From Sphingomonas sp. CCH21-G11 (GTDB lineage Bacteria; Pseudomonadota; Alphaproteobacteria; Sphingomonadales; Sphingomonadaceae), in assembly GCF_001555965.1 (NCBI RefSeq), contig NZ_LSHX01000027.1, positions 1-24,270 of the forward strand: a stretch of 24,270 nucleotides of DNA, in the 5' to 3' direction. Position 1 is the first letter of the stretch. Each line of letters starts with the position of its first letter. Shown piece after piece: positions 9,333 to 17,445 of the stretch. A program made the position numbers and the translations under genes. Below the pieces are notes generated by a model, which saw only the letters and a program-made list of their open reading frames with translations, made no database searches and had not been told where the DNA came from.

Positions 9333-10265
9333 TCAGGGCCTGACGGGCAGGCAGGGGGTGCCGGTCGCCTTCACCGCTGTGCACGCCGCCCCGGCCTCGC
9401 TCGCCCCGGCGAACGGGCCGACCTGAAGCCGGGTCACGCCGCCCGATGCGACATAGCTGGGCGTTCGGCCGGCAAATGGCGCGACCTGCCCCGACAGCCG
9501 GCCCCATAGCGCGCGCGCGTTGGCGGCGTCCTTGAACGCGCCGAGCTGGACCCGCCACGCGCCCTGCGCCGATAGCGGCGCGGCCGATGCTGTGGTCGCG
9601 GGGACCTTTCCCGGTGGCTTTGGCGCGGCCGCCAGTCCGATCGCCGGCGTACCTATCGCGCGTGCCTTGCGCGGCCCGCGGCCGGGCAAAGTCGCGGCGA
9701 GCTTGAGCGCGCGCTGGCGCTCCTGCACCGACAGATACAGGTCCATCTGATCCAGCGTCGTCGCGGCCTGTGGCAGGTTGGTGTCGCCCGCGCGCAGCAC
9801 CAGGGCATAGGCGCGGACCCAGTCCTTCGCCACGCCCTCGCCGTTGAAATACATGGTGCCCAGCACGAATTGCGCGCGCGGCTCGCCCCGGCTGGCGGCG
9901 CGGTCGAGCCAGGTCACCGCGTCGGCGAAGCGGTCGCGCTGATGCAGCGCCAGGCCGTACATCTCCTCGGCCTTCTGATGCCCCTGCAGCGCGGCGCGGC
10001 GATAATAGTCCTCCGCCTGGTTCAGGTCCGCGGGCACGCCGCGGCCGAGCTTATACGCCTGGGCCAGATTGAACTGCGCGTCCGCGTCGCCGGCGTCGGC
10101 CAGGGGGCGCCACGCCTGGACGGCTGCGGAATAATCGCCACGCTCCCACGCATCGACGCCCGCCTTGACGGCCTCGGGACCGCCTGCCTGGGCGCGTCCG
10201 GCGACCGGCACCATGGCCGATATGACCAGCGCCGTCGCCAGCATCGCCGTCCGCCCGTGCTTCAT
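9333..10265 (-). CDS. Secreted Sel1-repeat / SPOR-domain protein
   Basis: A 310-residue protein beginning MKHGRTAML, with a signal peptide (hydrophobic about residues 8-22, probable cleavage after GRAQA). Sel1/TPR-like helical repeats cover about 35-165 (for example AQFNLAQAYKLGRGV and AQFVLGTMYFNGEGV). A low-complexity Ala/Pro linker leads to a C-terminal SPOR domain from Trp237 (WRVQLGAFKDAANARALW). SPOR domains bind glycan strands lacking stem peptides at division sites, so a periplasmic cell-wall role is likely. Cys295 and Cys305 have the same spacing as a pair in the TPR-SPOR protein encoded at 11800-13161. The ATG at 10265 has GGGAG upstream; a start at 10292 is less likely. It diverges from the ParA operon. 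Confidence 0.9.
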   Translation of the reverse strand: MKHGRTAMLATALVISAMVPVAGRAQAGGPEAVKAGVDAWERGDYSAAVQAWRPLADAGDADAQFNLAQAYKLGRGVPADLNQAEDYYRRAALQGHQKAEEMYGLALHQRDRFADAVTWLDRAASRGEPRAQFVLGTMYFNGEGVAKDWVRAYALVLRAGDTNLPQAATTLDQMDLYLSVQERQRALKLAATLPGRGPRKARAIGTPAIGLAAAPKPPGKVPATTASAAPLSAQGAWRVQLGAFKDAANARALWGRLSGQVAPFAGRTPSYVASGGVTRLQVGPFAGASEAGAACTAVKATGTPCLPVRP

Positions 10266-10414
10266 CGCTGCCGCTCCCGTGCCGTCGCGCATCCTTTATT
10301 CCGGATAAACCGGCATTGGCAAAGAATTGGTAAGCGGCATGCAAACGCCATTAACGGCTTTTTATCATCCCGCATGGCAAGCGAGCATCTGGATAGCCAA
10401 TATCAGGGGTTCCG
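10266..10414. promoter_or_regulatory. Divergent promoter region, Sel1-SPOR / ParA operon
   Basis: This 149-base gap must hold promoters for both directions. Toward the ParA gene, TTGGTA (10327-10332), a 17-base spacer and ATTAAC (10350-10355) form a possible sigma-70-type promoter. TTAA-N7-TTAT at 10351-10365 is one base off the CtrA consensus TTAA-N7-TTAA, which could tie the operon to the cell cycle; this is weak evidence. An AGGGG ribosome site lies at 10405-10409. Confidence 0.35.
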
Positions 10415-11131
10415 ATGCGAGTTTTGGCGATGGCGTCGCAAAAGGGGGGATCGGGCAAGACCACCCTTTCCGGGCATCTAGCCGTTCAGGCCCAGCTGGC
10501 CGGGGCGGGGCCCGTCGTTCTGATCGACATCGATCCGCAGGGTTCGCTGTCCGATTGGTGGAACGAGCGCGAGACCGAATTTCCGGCCTTTGCCCAGACC
10601 ACGGTCGCGCGGCTGGCCGCCGACCTCGAGGTGCTGCGCCAGCAGGGCTTTCGCCTGGCGGTGATCGACACGCCGCCCGCCATCACCATGGCGATCCAGA
10701 GCGTGATCCAGGTCGCCGAACTCATCGTCATCCCGACGCGTCCCAGCCCGCACGACCTGCGCGCCGTCGGCGCGACCGTCGATCTGTGCGAGCGTGCGGG
10801 CAAGCCGCTGATCTTCGTGGTCAACGCCGCCACGCCCAAGGCCAAGATCACCTCGGAAGCCGCCGTCGCGCTGTCGCAGCACGGTACCGTCGCCCCGGTC
10901 ACCATTCATCACCGCACCGATTTCGCCGCGTCGATGATCGACGGGCGCACCGTCATGGAAATCGACCCCAATGGCCGGTCGTCGCAGGAAGTGATCGCGC
11001 TGTGGAGCTACATCTCCGACCGGCTCGAAAAGAATTTCCGCCGTACCGTGTTCGCCGCGCCCGTCGCGCATGGCGCGGGCTTCGGCAATGTCCGTCAGGC
11101 CGCCGGCTTCGGCCGGCGCGTGGTCAGCTAA
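10415..11131 (+). CDS. ParA/MinD-type ATPase
   Basis: A 238-residue ATPase of the ParA family, which positions DNA or protein cargo by ATP-dependent binding to the nucleoid. The deviant Walker A is KGGSGKTT (residues 10-17), motif A' is VVLIDIDPQGS (35-44, D38/D40), and Walker B is LAVIDTPP. It has no N-terminal helix-turn-helix, like the small type Ib ParA/ParF proteins. A late DGRTVMEIDPNGRSSQEV segment is typical of ParA C-termini. The ATG at 10415 follows AGGGG. It is followed after 9 bases by a gene with a ribbon-helix-helix motif and then a TPR-SPOR gene. This is not the chromosomal parAB-parS locus: no ParB gene is present. Cargo unknown. Confidence 0.9.
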   Translation: MRVLAMASQKGGSGKTTLSGHLAVQAQLAGAGPVVLIDIDPQGSLSDWWNERETEFPAFAQTTVARLAADLEVLRQQGFRLAVIDTPPAITMAIQSVIQVAELIVIPTRPSPHDLRAVGATVDLCERAGKPLIFVVNAATPKAKITSEAAVALSQHGTVAPVTIHHRTDFAASMIDGRTVMEIDPNGRSSQEVIALWSYISDRLEKNFRRTVFAAPVAHGAGFGNVRQAAGFGRRVVS

Positions 11132-11140
11132 AGGGTCAGG

Positions 11141-11803
11141 ATGATGTTCGGTAGTTCCAAACCCGCTGCTTCGCTGTCCTCCGGGCTGCTCGCCCGCAAG
11201 GGCCAGGCGCGCCCGGCCATGCGTCCCCAGGGCTTTGTCGGCTTTCCTGCCAACGGCACGCTCGAAGATCTGGGCTGGAACGACATGGGCGGCGAACCCG
11301 CCCCGGTCGCGCAGCCCTTTGCCCCCGACATGCTGCCGCCGGTCGATCCGGAAGCCGCACCGCTGCCCCAGGTGCTGCGCCAGCGCGCGTCGCTGAAGGC
11401 CGAATTCGACGCCGCCGCAGCCGATGAAGCCGGCGAGGACGACGTCGTTGCCGACACCGCATTCGCGTCGCTCGACCGCGCGCTCGCGCCCCGCCCGGTG
11501 CCGGTGGAAATGCCCGCCGAAGTTGCCGCGGTGCCGACGCCGGAATTGCGGCCGGTCTCGCTCAACACCGCCGCGCGCATCAAGCGCGAGACGGTGACCA
11601 AGCAGGCGAAGGCGGCGTTCACGCTGCGCCTCGATGCCGAACGGCACCTGCGCCTGCGGCTCGCCTCCGCCGTGCGCGGCGCGTCGGCGCAGAAGCTGGT
11701 GACCGAGGCGCTGGACCAATTCCTGGCGGCGCTGCCCGAAGTGGACGCGCTGCTCGACCAACTGCCCACCGGCAAGGATCGCAAATCGAGGGGGAAGGCA
11801 TGA
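11141..11803 (+). CDS. Putative ribbon-helix-helix protein, partner of ParA-like ATPase
   Basis: A 220-residue protein I do not recognise as a named family. The first ~155 residues are Pro/Ala-rich and probably disordered. Residues 158-197 read as a ribbon-helix-helix unit: strand KAAFTLRLD, helix AERHLRLRLASAVRG, then ASAQKLVTEALDQFLAAL. Small type Ib ParA ATPases are often encoded next to RHH partners such as ParG, which use an N-terminal tail to stimulate the ATPase; here the RHH is at the C-terminus. It could be a DNA-binding adaptor or a dimerising ParA partner. ATG at 11141 or 11144, behind AAAGGG. Its stop overlaps the next start (ATGA at 11800-11803), so the two are translationally coupled. 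Confidence 0.75.
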   Translation: MMFGSSKPAASLSSGLLARKGQARPAMRPQGFVGFPANGTLEDLGWNDMGGEPAPVAQPFAPDMLPPVDPEAAPLPQVLRQRASLKAEFDAAAADEAGEDDVVADTAFASLDRALAPRPVPVEMPAEVAAVPTPELRPVSLNTAARIKRETVTKQAKAAFTLRLDAERHLRLRLASAVRGASAQKLVTEALDQFLAALPEVDALLDQLPTGKDRKSRGKA

Positions 11804-13161
11804 AGTCCCGTACGCTGTTCTCCAGTGCCCTGACGGCGCTGGTCCTGGTTGCGCCGGTCGGGGTGATGACCGGCATCGGCGTCATCGCCCAGGCGAGCGA
11901 CCAGAGTGCCGAGGCCCGGATGAAGATGGCCGCCGTCGCGGTGGAAAAGGCCGAAAAGGCGCTGGCCAAGGGCCGGACCGACCTGGCCATCCGCCATGCG
12001 GAAAGCGCGGTCGCCTATGTGCCGACCAACCCGGCCTATCGCATGCTGCTCGGCCAGTCCTATCTGTCGGGCGGGCGCTTTGCCTCGGCGGCGCAGACCT
12101 TCAACGACGTGGTCCAGCTTGATCCCGCCAACGGGCGCGCCGCGCTGCACCTCGCGCTTGCGCAGACCGCGCTCGGCGATTGGGTCGCGGCGCGGTCGAC
12201 GCTGGAAACGCACGCGACGCTGATCTCGCCGACCGACCGGGGCCTCGCGCTCGCGCTCGCCGGCGATCCCGGCACCGCCATCGCCATTCTGGGCGAAGCC
12301 GCGCGCGCGCCCGACGCCGATGCGAAGGTGCGCCAGAATCTCGCGCTGTCGCTGGCGCTCGCCGGCCGCTGGGCCGAAGCCCGCGCGGTCGCGGCGTTCG
12401 ATGTGCTGCCCGGCGAACTCGACAAGCGCATGCTCGAATGGGCCAGCTTCGCGCGTCCCCAGACTGCGGCGGACCAGGTCGCGACGCTGCTCGGCGTGAC
12501 CCCGGCGGCGGACCAGGGCCAGCCGGTCCAGCTTGCGCTGGTGACGAGCGGACCCGCACTGGCCGTCACCATGCCGGCCGACGAAGTCGCTGCCGAAGCG
12601 CCGGCGCCGGTCGATGCCGCGCCCGTCGACATCGCACCGGTCGCGGTTGCGGTCGCGCCAGTTGCGGAGCCTGCGCCGGTCGAAACCGGCACTGCGGCTG
12701 CGGTCTCGGACCAGCCCGCAATCGTCTTCGCGCCGCGTCAGGAGGTCGTCCAGACGATCAAGCCCGTCGCCGCTGTCCGCCCCGCGCGCGTCGCTGCTCC
12801 GGCCAAGCCGGTGCTGTCGGTCGGCGCGATGGCCGCCAAGCCGGCCGCGCCGCGCAGCTTCGCCTCGGGCACTTTCTATGTTCAGCTCGGCGCGTTCGAC
12901 AACGCCGCGGTCGCGCAGGATGCGTGGCGGCGGATGAACCGGCGCCACGCCGCGCTGGGCAAGCTGACCCCGCATGAACATCAGGTCGAACTGAACGGCA
13001 CCAGCTTCTATCGCCTGTCGGTCGGCGGCTTCACGCGCGGCGATGCCGACGCGCTGTGCCGGACGATCCGGGCGCGGGGCGACCGCTGCTTCGTGCGCGG
13101 CACCACCGGCGAAAAGGCGGCGAGCTGGCACAAGGGCTTCGCGCTCGCCAGGCGGGGATGA
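11800..13161 (+). CDS. Secreted TPR / SPOR-domain protein
   Basis: A 453-residue exported protein. The signal peptide spans about residues 1-32 (ALTALVLVAPVGVMTGIGVI, then AQAS). TPR helices follow from about 40 to 210 (YRMLLGQSYLSGGRFASAAQ, NDVVQLDPANGRAALHLALA), similar in style to TadD-like TPR proteins. A long Ala/Pro/Val linker (about 245-350) ends in a SPOR domain from about 358 (TFYVQLGAFDNAAVAQDAW) to 435. Cys420 and Cys430 may form a disulfide. SPOR suggests binding to septal peptidoglycan. GGGGAAGG precedes the ATG, which overlaps the previous stop. As the third gene of the ParA operon it may report or anchor the system at the cell wall; that link is inferred from gene order only. 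Confidence 0.9.
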   Translation: MKSRTLFSSALTALVLVAPVGVMTGIGVIAQASDQSAEARMKMAAVAVEKAEKALAKGRTDLAIRHAESAVAYVPTNPAYRMLLGQSYLSGGRFASAAQTFNDVVQLDPANGRAALHLALAQTALGDWVAARSTLETHATLISPTDRGLALALAGDPGTAIAILGEAARAPDADAKVRQNLALSLALAGRWAEARAVAAFDVLPGELDKRMLEWASFARPQTAADQVATLLGVTPAADQGQPVQLALVTSGPALAVTMPADEVAAEAPAPVDAAPVDIAPVAVAVAPVAEPAPVETGTAAAVSDQPAIVFAPRQEVVQTIKPVAAVRPARVAAPAKPVLSVGAMAAKPAAPRSFASGTFYVQLGAFDNAAVAQDAWRRMNRRHAALGKLTPHEHQVELNGTSFYRLSVGGFTRGDADALCRTIRARGDRCFVRGTTGEKAASWHKGFALARRG

Positions 13162-13167
13162 CACTGT

Positions 13168-13188
13168 CGGCGGGCCGGTCAGCCGCCG
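13168..13188. terminator. Possible stem-loop between convergent genes
   Basis: CGGCGG (13168-13173) and CCGCCG (13183-13188) form a 6-bp stem with a 9-base loop in the 58-base gap between the TPR-SPOR gene and the convergent pyrC-like gene. There is no adjacent T-run, so it would be a weak intrinsic terminator at best. Confidence 0.3.
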
Positions 13189-13219
13189 GCTCGTCCCGAC
13201 CTTGCGTGCCGGGTTTTCG

Positions 13220-14572
13220 CTAGCCGCGCGCGTCGAACGCGCCGCCCTTCATCACCTTGAGCACGCGACCCTGGACGGGCAGGCCGTCGAAGGGCGTGTT
13301 GCCTGCCTTGGCGACCATCTGGTCGGCGTCGATCAACCACGGCGCGTCCGGATCGACCAGAATGAGGTCTGCGGGCTGGCCGGGGGCGAGCGTGCCGGTG
13401 TCGAGCCCCAGGATGCGCGCGGGATTGCGCGCCAGCAGCGCGAACAGCCGCTCCATCGTGATCACGCCGTCGCGCACGAAGCCCAGGCCCAGCGCGAGTA
13501 GCGTTTCGGCCCCCGCCGCACCTTCGGCCGAATCCGCGAATGGCAGCCGCTTCTGCTCCGGCCCGCGCGGGTCGTGGCCCGATGTCAGCACGTCGATCGT
13601 CCCGTCGGCCAGCGCGGCAATCGCCGCCTGCCGGTCGCTCTCGTCGCGCAGCGGCGGCGACAGATGCGTGAAGGTGCGGAAATCGCTCATCGCGATGTCG
13701 GACAGCAGCAGGTGCGCGGGCGTGATGCCACAGGTGACCGCGATGCCGCGCGCCCGTGCCGCGCGGATCAGATCGAGCCCGCGCGCGGTCGTCACCTGGC
13801 GGAAATGGATGCGCGCCCCGGTTTCCTCCGCCAGCATCAGGTCGCGGGCGATCGCCAGCGCCTCGGCGATCGCGGGCGCGGCGGGCAGGCCCAGACGGGT
13901 CGCCGTCTCGCCCGCCGTCGCCACGGCTGCACCGGCCAGCCCGCCATCCTCGGCATGCGCGATCACGGTCAGCCCGACATCGCGGGCATAGCCGAGCACG
14001 CGGCGCATGACGCCCGCATCCGCGATCCAGCGCCGCCCGGTCGCGACCGCGCGCGCGCCCGCATCCGCATTGATCGCCATTTCGGCGAGGTCGGTGCCGT
14101 TCAGTCCACGCGTCGCCGCCGCGATCGGGTGAACCCAGATCTCCGGCTTGCCCATCGCCGCGCCGCGCTGGATGATGCCGGGATCGTCGAGCACCGGCGA
14201 CTGGTCGGGCATCAAGCCGACGCGCACGATTCCGCCCGCACGGAACGCCGCCTTGTCGATCGCGAACACGCCCAGATCGACGATCGCGGGCGCGAGCAGC
14301 TTGCCCCGGCAGTCGATGGTTTCGGCTTCAGCCTTTCCAGCCTCAAAAGAGCCGTTGGTTTCGAGCGAAGTCGAGAAACCTGAGCCGGGCATACGTTTCT
14401 CGACTTCCGCCTCCGGCGGAAGTTTATCCTGAGCGCCCGCCCTGCGGGCAGTCGAAGGGCTCGAAACGAACGGGGTCTTCAGGATCATGTCTTCCTGGAC
14501 TACCAGCTCACCCGCGTGCACCCCGCCGTCGGGACAAACCAGTGTGGCATTCGTAAAGCGAACCGCGCTCAT
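13220..14572 (-). CDS. pyrC': Dihydroorotase-like protein (probable inactive PyrC'/PyrX partner of ATCase) with internal repeat
   Basis: A 450-residue amidohydrolase-fold protein whose ATG overlaps the pyrB stop (ATGA), fixing the start at 14572. It resembles dihydroorotases overall but lacks key residues. The zinc motif DxHxH is VDLGVF (residues 98-103, both His missing), and the catalytic TDHAPH is SGHDPR (331-336, Asp replaced by Gly332). Only the middle His positions ([17 protein letters not shown]) are kept. This matches the PyrC' type known from Pseudomonas, an inactive homologue needed to assemble ATCase, also overlapping pyrB. Residues 34-74 are encoded by a palindromic repeat; without them the protein would be about 409 residues. 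An active dihydroorotase should be encoded elsewhere. Automatic annotation would probably call it pyrC. Confidence 0.85.
   Translation of the reverse strand: MSAVRFTNATLVCPDGGVHAGELVVQEDMILKTPFVSSPSTARRAGAQDKLPPEAEVEKRMPGSGFSTSLETNGSFEAGKAEAETIDCRGKLLAPAIVDLGVFAIDKAAFRAGGIVRVGLMPDQSPVLDDPGIIQRGAAMGKPEIWVHPIAAATRGLNGTDLAEMAINADAGARAVATGRRWIADAGVMRRVLGYARDVGLTVIAHAEDGGLAGAAVATAGETATRLGLPAAPAIAEALAIARDLMLAEETGARIHFRQVTTARGLDLIRAARARGIAVTCGITPAHLLLSDIAMSDFRTFTHLSPPLRDESDRQAAIAALADGTIDVLTSGHDPRGPEQKRLPFADSAEGAAGAETLLALGLGFVRDGVITMERLFALLARNPARILGLDTGTLAPGQPADLILVDPDAPWLIDADQMVAKAGNTPFDGLPVQGRVLKVMKGGAFDARG
14352..14473. repeat. Palindromic repeat inserted in frame within pyrC-like gene
   Basis: A 122-base element bounded by inverted ends CCGTTGGTTTCGAG and CTCGAAACGAACGG. 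Inside are a hairpin ACTTCCGCC/GGCGGAAGT (around 14404-14423) and a second, CCCGCCCTGCGGGC type, near 14437-14450. Bases 14354-14384 match 29 of 31 positions of copy B in the ilvN-ilvC spacer, and the complement of about 14415-14460 matches copy A next to leuA. It keeps the reading frame open and encodes about 41 residues, located between the N-terminal strand (ELVVQEDMI) and EAETIDCRG. Confidence 0.85.
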
Positions 14573-15570
14573 GCCCAGCCCTCCACGCCGCGCGCGCGGC
14601 GGGTCAGCACGTCCAGGCACGCCATGCGCACCGCCACCCCCATTTCGACCTGCTGGGTGATCGCCGATCGCGACGCGTCGTCGGCGACGCTCGAATCGAT
14701 CTCGACCCCGCGGTTCATTGGACCCGGATGCATGACCAGCGCATCGGGCCGCGCGCGCGCCAGCCGTGCCGGGGTCAGGCCGTAGCGGAAATGGAACTCG
14801 CGCGTCGACGGCACGAACCCGCCGTTCATCCGCTCGTTCTGCAGGCGCAGCATCATCACCACGTCCGCCCCGTCGAGCGCGGCGTCGAAATCATGGTGCG
14901 CCGTCACTCCCATGCGCGCCACTCCCTCAGGCATCAGCGTCGACGGCGCGACGACATGGACGTCGGCGGCGAGCGCGGTCAGCGCCAGGATGTTGGAGCG
15001 CGCGACGCGGCTGTGGCGGATATCGCCGCAGATCACGACGCGCTGTCCCGCGATCGATCCCTTGCGCCGCCGGATGGTCAGGGCATCGAGCAGCGCCTGG
15101 GTTGGGTGCTCGTGCCAGCCGTCGCCTGCGTTGAGCACGGGGCAGTCGACCTTGTCCGCGATCAGCTGCACCGCGCCCGAACTGCCGTGGCGGATGACGA
15201 TCACGTCGGCGCGCATCGCGTTGAGCGTGACCGCGGTGTCGATCAGCGTTTCGCCCTTCTTCACGCTCGACTGCGCGGCGTGCATGTTGACGACGTCGGC
15301 GCCCAGCCGCTTGCCCGCGATCTCGAAGGACAGGAGCGTGCGCGTCGAGTTTTCGAAGAACGCGTTGATCTGGGTGATGCCGTCGAGCCGCCGGTCGGAT
15401 GCCGCGCGCGCGCGGTTCGCCTCGACCCATTGTTCGGCCTCGTCGAGCAGGAACATGATCTCGTGCGGCTGCAGACCCTGGATGCCCGTCAGATGCCGGT
15501 GCGGGAACGCCGCGCTGCCGTTCAGGACCGTGCCGGGGCGATGATCGGAATGCTGCATCAGGGCGGTCAT
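14569..15570 (-). CDS. pyrB: Aspartate carbamoyltransferase catalytic subunit PyrB
   Basis: Catalyses carbamoyl phosphate plus aspartate to carbamoyl aspartate, the first committed step of pyrimidine synthesis. It has 333 residues, normal for the class needing a PyrC' partner. Carbamoyl-phosphate motif [13 protein letters not shown] starts at residue 71, the active-site lysine loop is SSVKKGETL (101-109), [10 protein letters not shown] starts at 155, and the aspartate domain has [10 protein letters not shown]. Start ATG 15570 ([10 protein letters not shown]) has a poor ribosome site; the ATG at 15558 is an alternative. Downstream it overlaps the dihydroorotase-like gene by 4 bases; upstream lies a repeat and then ruvX on the same strand. 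No regulatory pyrI is present. Confidence 0.96.
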   Translation of the reverse strand: MTALMQHSDHRPGTVLNGSAAFPHRHLTGIQGLQPHEIMFLLDEAEQWVEANRARAASDRRLDGITQINAFFENSTRTLLSFEIAGKRLGADVVNMHAAQSSVKKGETLIDTAVTLNAMRADVIVIRHGSSGAVQLIADKVDCPVLNAGDGWHEHPTQALLDALTIRRRKGSIAGQRVVICGDIRHSRVARSNILALTALAADVHVVAPSTLMPEGVARMGVTAHHDFDAALDGADVVMMLRLQNERMNGGFVPSTREFHFRYGLTPARLARARPDALVMHPGPMNRGVEIDSSVADDASRSAITQQVEMGVAVRMACLDVLTRRARGVEGWA

Positions 15571-15621
15571 CTAGCCGATGGCACCCGCAAGTAAAGCGGC
15601 CGCGGCCGCCCCACGCGTGAT

Positions 15622-15702
15622 GTCACCCCGGGGTCGACCCGGGTTCCCACTGTTCGTTGCGCCGGATCAGGCAGCGGGACCCCGGCGCAAGGCCGGGGTG
15701 AC
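15622..15702. repeat. REP-doublet-like inverted repeat between ruvX and pyrB
   Basis: Two facing half-units begin GTCACCCCGG on opposite strands (15622 rightward, 15702 leftward), each with its own small GC hairpin, separated by about 20 unrelated bases. The right half, read on the minus strand, closely matches the repeat at 23366-23392 downstream of gatB. It fills most of the 162-base gap between ruvX and pyrB. Confidence 0.8.
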
Positions 15703-15732
15703 GCGCTTTGATTCCGACGATGGCCCCATGCC

Positions 15733-16209
15733 TCAGCGGTCAAGCGAGCCGCTGGCCAGCCCGTCGATCGCACCCTGCAGGATATAGGCGGCGGCGTGGT
15801 TGTCGACGCGCTCGGCGCGCTTGGCGCGGCTCATGTCCTGTTCGATCATCGCGCGCTCGACCGCGACCGTCGACCAGCGTTCGTCGCACAGCAGGATGGG
15901 AAGGCCAAGCGCGGCGAGGTTGCGCGCGAACGCCCGTGTCGACTGGCTGCGCGGCGATTCGCTGCCGTCGAGGTTGAGCGGCAGGCCGATGACGATGCCC
16001 TTGACCGACTGTGCGGCGATGATCCGCGCAATCGCCGCCTGGTCGGCGGTGTACTTGGTCCGGCGGATCAGCTCGGCGGGGCTGGCGAAGCTCCAGCCCG
16101 CGTCGCACAGCGCCGTCCCGATCGTCCGGCTGCCCACGTCCAGCCCGATCAGCCGGCCCCCGTCGGGCAGCGCCGCCAGGAACGCGGCGCGATCGGTCGT
16201 CGGTGTCAT
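15733..16209 (-). CDS. ruvX: RuvX/YqgF-family RNase H-fold nuclease (putative Holliday junction resolvase)
   Basis: A 158-residue protein of the YqgF/RuvX family, annotated as Holliday junction resolvase and also linked to pre-16S rRNA 5'-end maturation. The RNase H-like acidic residues are in place: Asp24 in [10 protein letters not shown], Glu110 in LLCDERWST and Asp136 in [10 protein letters not shown], with [12 protein letters not shown] between. The ATG at 16209 overlaps the stop of the upstream hydrolase gene (ATGA), so the two are translationally coupled. pyrB and the dihydroorotase-like gene lie downstream on the same strand. Confidence 0.93.
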   Translation of the reverse strand: MTPTTDRAAFLAALPDGGRLIGLDVGSRTIGTALCDAGWSFASPAELIRRTKYTADQAAIARIIAAQSVKGIVIGLPLNLDGSESPRSQSTRAFARNLAALGLPILLCDERWSTVAVERAMIEQDMSRAKRAERVDNHAAAYILQGAIDGLASGSLDR

Positions 16210-17309
16210 CGCGCAAACACCTTCAGCCGCCGGTCGGCATCGGCGCGGACATTCGCCCAGAACAGGCTGTAGTCGAACACATGATAATTGTTGCCGGGCA
16301 GCACATAGGGGCCCAGTTCCGGCGGCTCCCCGATCAGCAGGACGCCGCGCTCGGCGCAGCGCGCGGGCACGCGCCCCGGCGCGATCGTCGCACTCTTCAG
16401 GTCGTCGGAGGCGAACAGCGTGCCCAGATTGGCGTTGGCGGGCGCGGCATCCCCGGCATTTCCCGTGATCGGGTTGGTGCAGATCATCGGCGTGCCCCGG
16501 CGCGGCTGGCCGTCAAAGCCCGTCGTCGCATCGAAGGTGTCGAGGATCAGCGACGGATCGGCCGGTTCGCCGAAGCTTTGCCATGACAGGATGCAGTTGG
16601 CCTGTTCGGCGCGGCGGCATTCGGCAAGCCCCAGCGCCGGCAGGTCGGTCGTGCGCGACACCGGCCAGCCGACGACATAGGCCGCGACCACGCGGCGCGC
16701 GAGCGGCGTGCCCGCCACCCGGTCCTTGAGCAGGCGGGTCAGGTGCAGCGCCCCCTGACTATGCCCGGCCAGGATGATCGGGCGGTCGGGACCGGCTTCG
16801 CGCACGAACTGGCTGAACGCCGCGTCGATGTCGCCATAGGCCAGGTCGAGCGCCGCCTGCGCGTCCGCCGCGCTGGTCAGGAATGCGCCGAACGTCGCCT
16901 GGCGATAGCGCGGTGCCCAGATCGCACCGGCGGCATTGAACGCGCTCGCCTGGCCGCGCAGGAACGTCGCTGCCAGATCGTTGGCGCGCGCGTCGTCGAG
17001 CGGCGCGTTCCAGCGGCTGCGGTCGAGATAGGAGGTCGGGTGGATGAAGAAGACCGCGGCCGGCGCATCGGTCGCGGGCCGATAGCCCTCGGGCGTCCAC
17101 AGGGCCGGATTGCCCGGCTGGTCCGGCCGCGCGATCCACAGGCGGGCATCGGCATAGGCGTTGGTCTCGACGCGCGGCAGCGCCTCGAACCGGGCCGAGG
17201 GAACCAGCGCGAAACGCGTCAGCTGGACCCCGAACAGGCGATAGGCAAAGGCGGCGGCGAGCGTCAGCACGATCAGGATGGCGACCACGTAGAGGAATTT
17301 GCGAGCCAA
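16206..17309 (-). CDS. DUF3089 alpha/beta-hydrolase-like membrane-anchored protein
   Basis: A 367-residue protein with an N-terminal membrane anchor or uncleaved signal ([19 protein letters not shown], residues 5-23) and a DUF3089 domain of alpha/beta-hydrolase type. The nucleophile elbow is GHSQG at 182-186 (Ser184). [20 protein letters not shown] near 88-107 is the characteristic family start, and the C-terminal [12 protein letters not shown] probably carries the catalytic His. The start is taken as TTG at 17309 with GGAGA 9 bases upstream. An open frame continues to 17786 but runs antisense through the DUF4153 gene and is rejected. Substrate unknown. It is translationally coupled to ruvX and diverges from the DUF4153 gene. 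Confidence 0.88.
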   Translation of the reverse strand: MARKFLYVVAILIVLTLAAAFAYRLFGVQLTRFALVPSARFEALPRVETNAYADARLWIARPDQPGNPALWTPEGYRPATDAPAAVFFIHPTSYLDRSRWNAPLDDARANDLAATFLRGQASAFNAAGAIWAPRYRQATFGAFLTSAADAQAALDLAYGDIDAAFSQFVREAGPDRPIILAGHSQGALHLTRLLKDRVAGTPLARRVVAAYVVGWPVSRTTDLPALGLAECRRAEQANCILSWQSFGEPADPSLILDTFDATTGFDGQPRRGTPMICTNPITGNAGDAAPANANLGTLFASDDLKSATIAPGRVPARCAERGVLLIGEPPELGPYVLPGNNYHVFDYSLFWANVRADADRRLKVFAR

Positions 17310-17327
17310 GCCGGCTTCTCCATTGTG

Positions 17328-17347
17328 CGATGCAGCATCGGTGCTGC
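17328..17347. promoter_or_regulatory. Overlapping inverted repeats in divergent intergenic region
   Basis: CGATGC-A-GCATCG (17328-17340) and GCAGCA-TCGG-TGCTGC (17332-17347) overlap just upstream of the DUF3089 start, in the 136-base gap shared with the DUF4153 gene. They may be an operator or mRNA hairpin; no regulator is identified. Confidence 0.25.
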
Positions 17348-17445
17348 CGGGGCAATTGCGGTTGCGCGACTGATGGTTGCTGGTCATGCAACTGTCCAGA
17401 CCGACTTTGGTCGCCGGCACATCGGGTAAGGAGGGAGCGGAGGGG

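Noticed and set aside
10415..11131. Chromosomal parAB-parS partition locus or plasmid origin
   Set aside because: No ParB gene, parS-like palindromes or replication gene nearby; neighbours are chromosomal housekeeping genes.
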